In this document: one piece after another, positions 59,000-64,000 of the stretch | How the letters are laid out: every line of letters begins with the position of its first letter | How positions within the stretch are numbered: position 1 is the first letter of the stretch | Assembly: GCA_037176705.1 (NCBI GenBank) | Contig: CM073889.1 | Location: forward strand, 56,661,596-56,725,595 | Direction: 5' to 3' | Length of the DNA stretch: 64,000 nt | Origin: Molossus alvarezi | Lineage: Eukaryota; Chordata; Mammalia; Chiroptera; Molossidae | Made by a program: the position numbers and the translations under genes | The notes under the pieces: generated by a model | What the model was told of the DNA's origin: nothing | Database searches by the model: none | What the model saw: only the letters and a program-made list of their open reading frames with translations

Positions 59000-59884
59000 G
59001 CAGAGTATTGTTCTGGTTGGTGTTCGCTCTCCATGCAGGTTGGTTGTCATGTGTCAGGTGAGATGCCTTTACCCAGGGATTCAGATCTGCAACCTTGAGA
59101 GCGGTGGGAGTGGTTAGTATAACTAAATAGGGTCCTTTCCAGGTTGGTTTGAGGGGTTCCCTTTTTCAGTCTTTATCCAGACTCGGTCCCCTGGTCTGTG
59201 CAGGTATACAGTTATTCCCAGGAAAATAGGTATTCTATCACTTACCCACTTATGTATCTCAAGAATGGTTTTTCCTAGTCCTTTAGTTGGTTTTGGATTA
59301 TCAAATTTCCCAGTTCTACTTTCCCTGAGCTCTGGGGCTGGTAGGCCGTGTGCAAATTCTATTTGACACCTAGAGTTTTAGCTACCTGCTGTACTATTTC
59401 TGCTACAAAAGCTGGGCCATTGTCTGATTCTTTAGTCAATGGAATTTTATATCTCAGTAAGATGTCTCTCAGTAGAACTTTGGTTACTTCTCTTGCCTTC
59501 TTTGTACATGTAGGGTAAGCTACAACCCAGCCTGAGAAAGTACAGATGAAAACCAGGAGATATTTATTTCCTCTACTGGATCCTGTTTCTGAAAAGTCTA
59601 CCTCTAGATCTTCAAAGGGTTCTTGGCCACAGCGCTGGATCCCAGCAAGCCTGGTGGGGGCTTGTCTGGTGTTGTTTTGAGCACAGAGGAGACAGCTTTG
59701 GGAGACCGAGGCACAGAGGGATGGAAGTCGAGAAATTGGCTTAATAAGGCTTCTAGGGCAGTTTTTCCCAGATGGGTGAGTTCATGTTGTTGGAGGACTA
59801 ACTGATGGGCTAATTGTTCTGGCACATGGATTCTGTGGTCTGGGAGGAGACATCATCCTTCCTTCCTTATATTTGCTCCCTCCT
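59000..59884 (-). pseudogene. ERV pol: integrase remnant (zinc-binding and core parts)
   Basis: On the - strand, 59884 to about 59640 reads as the N-terminal HHCC zinc-binding domain of a gammaretroviral integrase. 59640-59000 is the catalytic core and the start of the C-terminal domain. The frame is broken by stops and shifts. The right end joins directly to ADAMTS4 sequence at about 59885, with no RNase H domain between. Integrase would insert viral DNA; this copy is dead. Confidence 0.8.
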
Positions 59885-61399
59885 GTTGTACCCGTTCTTC
59901 CTGGGCTGTGTGCAATCCCCGAAGAACTGGACACTGCCCCCACAGCTCCGAGAGCAGTCACCCCAGGATCCCTAAGGACCCCAGCCACCAGCCTGTGGGA
60001 TCTTAAAGTCCTAGAGCTGGTCTACATGGAGGCAATGGCCCCCCTTGCAGGCCTGTGAGGGCCCACACGGGGTGCCATCGGCCCACAGTGAATGCTTGGT
60101 CTGGCACATGGCATGACCATTGGGATTCCCAGAGCACTAGAGGGCAGCACAGGGCGGCAGCAGCCGCAGACAGTGGTGTGAGTCAGGCCCAAAGGTCAGC
60201 TGGCACTGGCGTTCTGCGTCATAGTCTTTGCCAGGGAAAGTCACAGGCAGGTGCAGAGGAGCCTCTGGCTTGTCTAAGAGACAGTGCCTATAGCCATTGT
60301 CCAGGAAGTCCATAATGAAGTGGGCACTGCAGGGGGACCGGGGCTCCTTGGCATCCATGTGAGTCATCACAGGAGCCGTTATATAATGAGAGGAGCTCCC
60401 AGCCCCGTTCAGATCGACATAGCCTTTGAGTTCAAATGGAGCATGTTGAAGACGTGGTCCAGTTCATGAGCAGCAGTTAAGGCTGATTGGAGCCCATTAT
60501 CACAGCTCTGAGCCAGTTCACACACAGTGCCCACGTCAGCCATGCCCAGGGTGTCACAGGTAGAGATCCCACACAGGTTCTCACAGGTAAAGAGCAAAGT
60601 GATCTGAGTCTGAGACCTCAGTGGTGTTGAGTCCTTGGTGCCAGGCGCAGATGCTATGCAGAGTCTGGGTGGTGCTGGGTCCCATCTGGGGCCCTTCCTC
60701 TCCTGGCCCTAGAACCACTAGCTGAGTCATCAGCAAGCTGACAGGGTCGCAGATGCTTGGATGCTTGAAGGCCTTGGCTGCGGCAGCCATAACTGTGAGC
60801 AGGTAGCACTTCAGCCCTGTACCGTGAAATGCTACCATCTTGTCATCTGTCACCACCAGGGTCTCCACGAATCTACTCAGGGGAGCAAAGAACTTGACTC
60901 TTTGGGGGTTGGGCCCGGAGTTTCTAGGAGGAGTCTTGGCACTGCACATGAGACCCTGGCTGCTGGTGGGACTCTTCTGGCACAGGATGTAAACCCCAGG
61001 ACCCCCTGCAGAGTTAGGAGTGCCTCTCTCCAGGGGCTGGATGTGGAGTTTGGTCCCCCGATACTGAAGCACCCCAACAGGGCTCCCTCATCCCAGTGCA
61101 GAGTTGCCACCAACTCTGGATCTCCATTGATGGTGCCAGTGAGGTAGGTGCCTGGCTCCGCTCCACCCAGCAGCTCAGGTGCCTGGCCTAGGTATTGCAC
61201 TGTCAGCCCCTCGACCTGCATGCCCAGGTCTCTTGCTCCAGCTCTAGCAGCATTGTCTCCCCAAAGGCAGGCAAATGGTACCAGAACCTAGTAGGGATGC
61301 CCAAACCAGGTAGGACACTGTGGTTGTGTTTCTTGGGAAACACGATCTTCCCCTCCTGGAGGTGGGGGCCAGTCAGCCTGCCACAACCAGATCAATTTG
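59885..61399 (-). pseudogene. ADAMTS4: ADAMTS4 cDNA segment B (prodomain to TSP1), embedded in the ERV
   Basis: ADAMTS4 (aggrecanase-1) is a secreted zinc metalloprotease. On the - strand this piece runs through the prodomain (61399 to about 60905, with VEGLTVQYLGQAPELLGG), the metalloprotease (about 60900-60300), the disintegrin-like domain (about 60300-60060) and the first part of the TSP1 repeat (to 59885), with no introns. The zinc motif [11 protein letters not shown] is at 60436-60468: all three His and the Glu are kept, the usual Gly is Asp. The furin site region reads NPQRVKFF and lacks the basic cleavage motif. There are several frameshifts and stops, for example after the zinc motif near 60409. 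It ends inside TSP1 without cysteine-rich/spacer parts or poly(A). Confidence 0.9.
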
Positions 61400-61799
61400 C
61401 TTTGAAAAGTAAGTTACCCGGTCTCTGCCAAGGCCCAAATTCCTGGGTTAGGACTCCCAAGGATGTCCAGGAGTCCTAAGGCTAGTGCCTTCATGAGCTT
61501 GGTAAATGCTTTCTCAACTGGGGCCCCAAACAAGGGGTGCCTATTCTCCTTTCAGGGCCTTATATAAGGGTTTTGCCAGTTCTAAAAATCTGGGTATCCA
61601 TATTTGACAAAACTCTGCTGCTCCCAGAAATTCTCAAATCTATTGATGGGAAGTGGGAACCAGAATAGTGCAGACTGCCTGTTTCCTTTTGGCCTCTAGC
61701 ATTCGTTTGCCTTGGGTGATCTTGAAACCTAAGTCAGGTTGGTAGTGGCTGGGTGCAGCAGAAGTTCCTGGTTTTCCTTGCTGGTAGTTGGGGCACTCA
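61400..61799 (-). pseudogene. ERV pol: reverse transcriptase fragment inside ADAMTS4
   Basis: About 400 bp that on the - strand resembles the distal part of a gammaretroviral reverse transcriptase (thumb/connection). It has stops and frameshifts. It has the same orientation as the other ERV parts and is in proviral order between gag and integrase. It separates the ADAMTS4 signal-peptide segment from the prodomain segment. Confidence 0.72.
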
Positions 61800-61932
61800 T
61801 TTTTCCATCTCCTGCATGCCTCCCACTGAGGATTGGGCCTACAATCTAGGCATGTGCCCTGACTGAAAATTAAACTGGTGACCTCTTAGTGCATGGGTTG
61901 ATGTCCAACCATTGAGCCACACTAGCCAGGCT
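61800..61932 (-). mobile_element. Ves SINE, 3'-truncated
   Basis: Head 'cctggctagtgtggctcaatgg' on the - strand, ending after 'ggcatgcagga'. The CT tract and tail are missing. It directly joins ADAMTS4 segment A on one side and pol on the other, and I find no clear target-site duplication. Confidence 0.8.
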
Positions 61933-62430
61933 GAGGGCAGGAGGGAGGCCAACAGGAGCAGGAGCAACCACACCAGCCCAGGGAAGGTCACAGTGGGGAG
62001 CAGCAGACTGGATTGGGCACTCCACAGCTGGTTGCCTGTCCAATCCCTCTGGGAAGTGGGTCTGGCTGAAGCTGAGAGGGACTGAGGCTGTCTGAGCACC
62101 ATATCCTTCATACTCTGGCTTTGTGGAAAGCTCCTCTCTGTAGCCTGGGACTTGGACTAATGCCAGGTCAGAGGCAGAGTTTCAGAGGGGCTGGGAACCT
62201 TCAGATGAGATGGAGAAAACTTGCCTATTGGCTTGGGAGAGGTGCCTAGTGGCCTGGCTCCTGCAAACCCTCCTCTCCTGTGCCTTTGTCTCTCCCTGCC
62301 TCTGTCTTCCACAGCTTCTCTGACCTCTCTCTGTTCACCCCAAACTCTGGCTTTGCCTCTGTGCCTTTGTCTGTGTCTCTCCTGCCCTCTTCCATGTCTC
62401 TGTGTCTGCAGGTCTCCCTGAAGGTTCCTC
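61933..62430 (-). pseudogene. ADAMTS4: ADAMTS4 cDNA segment A (5' UTR and signal peptide)
   Basis: On the - strand, 62430 to about 62075 matches my memory of the ADAMTS4 5' UTR: a GA-rich 'agagacagag'-type start, then 'ctacagagaggagctttcc'. Next comes the N-terminus and the leucine-rich signal peptide (LVWLLLLLLASLLPSA, ending at 61933). The region of the start codon (about 62070) shows a small deletion, so the original ATG is missing. It continues in register with segment B after the 533-bp SINE/pol block. Confidence 0.85.
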
Positions 62431-62579
62431 ATCAAATAAGACCTCTCGTGCCCAGGCTTCTACGTCTAGATGTCCAGCAGGCACCTGGATCTTGAGCCAC
62501 TTTCTGACTATTGTGACAATCCACTATAGTTGACCCAGGTGGGGCAATGAGTCTGGAAGACTGCTCCCTTGCTTTTGTC
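62431..62579 (-). other. Unassigned junction between ERV gag and ADAMTS4
   Basis: About 150 bp between the last recognisable gag position and the ADAMTS4 5' UTR. I recognise neither viral nor ADAMTS4 sequence with confidence. Confidence 0.5.
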
Positions 62580-63387
62580 GGGTCATGTCAAGATCCATTC
62601 TCTGTGGACCCCTTGTCTTCTGCAGTGGTAATTGCATTGCTGCTGGGAGTTTTGGTCCCTGGGTCACTAACCTGAGACATCTCCCCACTGCCTCCGGTGA
62701 CCCTGGCTCCAGTGGCACAGTGGCCAATTGTGGGGGTGAGACAGATGTAAGTGGGCTGTCCAGCAGGTGAAGTTCCCCATTCTCATGTAGTGGGGCCTAT
62801 AGTCATGGCAGTGGAGGGGATTCTCCCAAATAATATAGGAGGCTACTTAATTCACCATGAAGTCTGCCTTTCATTTTGTGCCACAAAGACCTTACACTGT
62901 CCCTGACTAGTAACACAGAATCGGATGCAAGGAGGTCTGATTTGGGCTATTTCTAACCACTGGTCTATGTAGGAAAATTGGTTAGATGGCCAAAGTCTCC
63001 GATGACTACCCTATTCATGGCCTGGACTGTGGGGACAGCAAAGGTGCCTTCAGAGGGCTATTCCATAGCAAAGGTGGGCCATTCTGAGTCAGAGAGGGTG
63101 CATAATTTTCCAGGGGTGAATTTGACCCCATAATCTTCTGAGAACCCTTTATAAAATTCTCTTTTTTATTTTCTCACCCAAGGATACTTTTCTATTTATC
63201 ATCAGACTGGTTGCCTCCTGCACAAGCTGGGGACAAACCACAACCAAGTACGTGCCTTTAGCCAGAATCAAACTCAAGACTCATTGGTCCATGGGCCTAG
63301 GCTCTACAACTAAGCCAAATTGTCCAGGGCTATAAAATTCTTTATCATACATTCCAGAACAGTGGGTTTAGAGAAACTTTTCCCCAT
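62580..63387 (-). pseudogene. ERV gag: matrix and start of following region, broken
   Basis: The gag ATG is at 63387-63385 (complement) and is followed by Gly, the N-myristoylation position. The next ~150 codons resemble gammaretroviral matrix protein, and around 62590-62640 there is a match to the p12/capsid boundary region. Capsid, nucleocapsid and protease are missing. A Ves SINE (63161-63330) interrupts matrix after about 18 codons, and further stops occur. Confidence 0.78.
63161..63330 (-). mobile_element. Ves SINE inserted in ERV gag
   Basis: Reverse-complement head and body ('ggttgcctcctgcacaagctgggg', 'ggtccatgggcctaggctctacaactaagcc'). Perfect 11-bp duplication tataaaattct at 63150-63160 and 63331-63341. 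The gag reading continues across it. Confidence 0.92.
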
Positions 63388-64000
63388 AATAATATCTAAG
63401 ATGGTTAAGCAAACCTCCCAGTGAATAGTGTCACAAGACAAACAGGAGGAAACTCTCATTTCATCCACCTGGCCACTCCCATTTTGGGGATTTAGGTGCC
63501 TCTTGGCTTGGCAGGTCAGTATGAGCCCCTGACTTGGATCAGGTTCACTGATGGAGACAAATGTCCCTGTGAATCTGATACTACCCTTAGCCATATGAGG
63601 TCGCCATGGATGCACAGGTTGGGACTCATGTAGGCTCCATAACAGGCATTGTGGAGCATGGTCACTCACACACACAATCACACAGAATTTAAACTTCCAC
63701 CCAGAAATTTCCTATGCCGCTTGGGAGATGATCAAGCTCCTCTTCCACCTGAGGGGTGGGCCTGAACTCAGTTCTGGGTCCCCAGGGACAGTTACTGATT
63801 TGATGTCCTGTCAGGCTTTTCTATTCTTCCTGAAGTGTATTCAAACACAGCGGTGGCCAACTACAGTCGGGCCCGACAAGGGTCAGGGTCCAGTGAAATC
63901 ACCAGTAGCACGCCTTCCTTTCCATCTTGGGGGCCCAAAATTAGTGGCTCCTTCTCGTTGGCTTCCGACAATGGTGGCTCAAGCAGCCAGCATGGCTGTC
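63388..64000 (-). mobile_element. ERV 5' leader (LTR outside the window)
   Basis: About 610 bp upstream of gag on the - strand. The frame upstream of the gag ATG stays open to 63681, 98 codons. I could not identify the primer-binding site. A 5' LTR, if present, should lie just right of 64000. Confidence 0.6.

Noticed and set aside
59885..62430. A functional second ADAMTS4 gene
   Set aside because: No introns, missing start codon, several frameshifts and stops, and no cysteine-rich/spacer region. It is a captured, decayed cDNA.

Overview
This window is nuclear DNA from a placental mammal, almost certainly a bat of the yangochiropteran/vespertilionid kind. About twenty tRNA-derived SINEs start with a 'ctggc(c/t)ggt-tggctcag' head carrying Pol III A and B boxes and end in a CT-rich, A-rich tail, which is the Ves SINE pattern of bats. 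Fairly young L1 tails and ORF1-only 'half-L1' (HAL1) elements are also present.

The only intact protein-coding gene I can support is MGLL (monoglyceride lipase) on the + strand. Five exons (11413-11549, 12856-12966, 23794-23883, 44004-44219, 47472-47597) have consensus splice sites, compatible phases and an open frame. Together they encode residues about 78-303 of the 303-residue form, including all three catalytic residues (Ser122, Asp239, His269). The first exons lie left of the window. A roughly 3 kb 3' UTR follows, with a good poly(A) signal at 50600-50605. The MGLL introns are packed with repeats: three HAL1 copies (one full length with target-site duplications), L1 tails inserted into other elements, and SINEs that twice landed at exactly the same target. 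There are also ancient MIR and L1 remnants, a 36-bp minisatellite and a Tigger-like MITE.

Right of MGLL, 51.2-53.2 kb holds a four-element nest (SINE, L1, and two L1s inside it). The 54.7-57.7 kb stretch holds LTR-like repeats, including a pair of inverted copies with arms of about 620 bp.

The most striking region is 58.09-64.0 kb, read on the - strand. It is a degenerate gammaretrovirus-like endogenous provirus (leader, gag start, pol pieces, env transmembrane remnant, 3' LTR) in which cellular ADAMTS4 cDNA is embedded in the same orientation. The order is gag / ADAMTS4 5' UTR and signal peptide / truncated SINE / reverse-transcriptase fragment / ADAMTS4 prodomain, metalloprotease, disintegrin and start of TSP1 / integrase / env-TM / LTR. 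The ADAMTS4 parts are spliced, have no poly(A) tail, stop inside the TSP1 motif and sit where viral segments are missing. This looks like a transducing retrovirus that captured a host protease mRNA and then decayed, rather than an ordinary L1-made processed pseudogene. All reading frames in it are broken.
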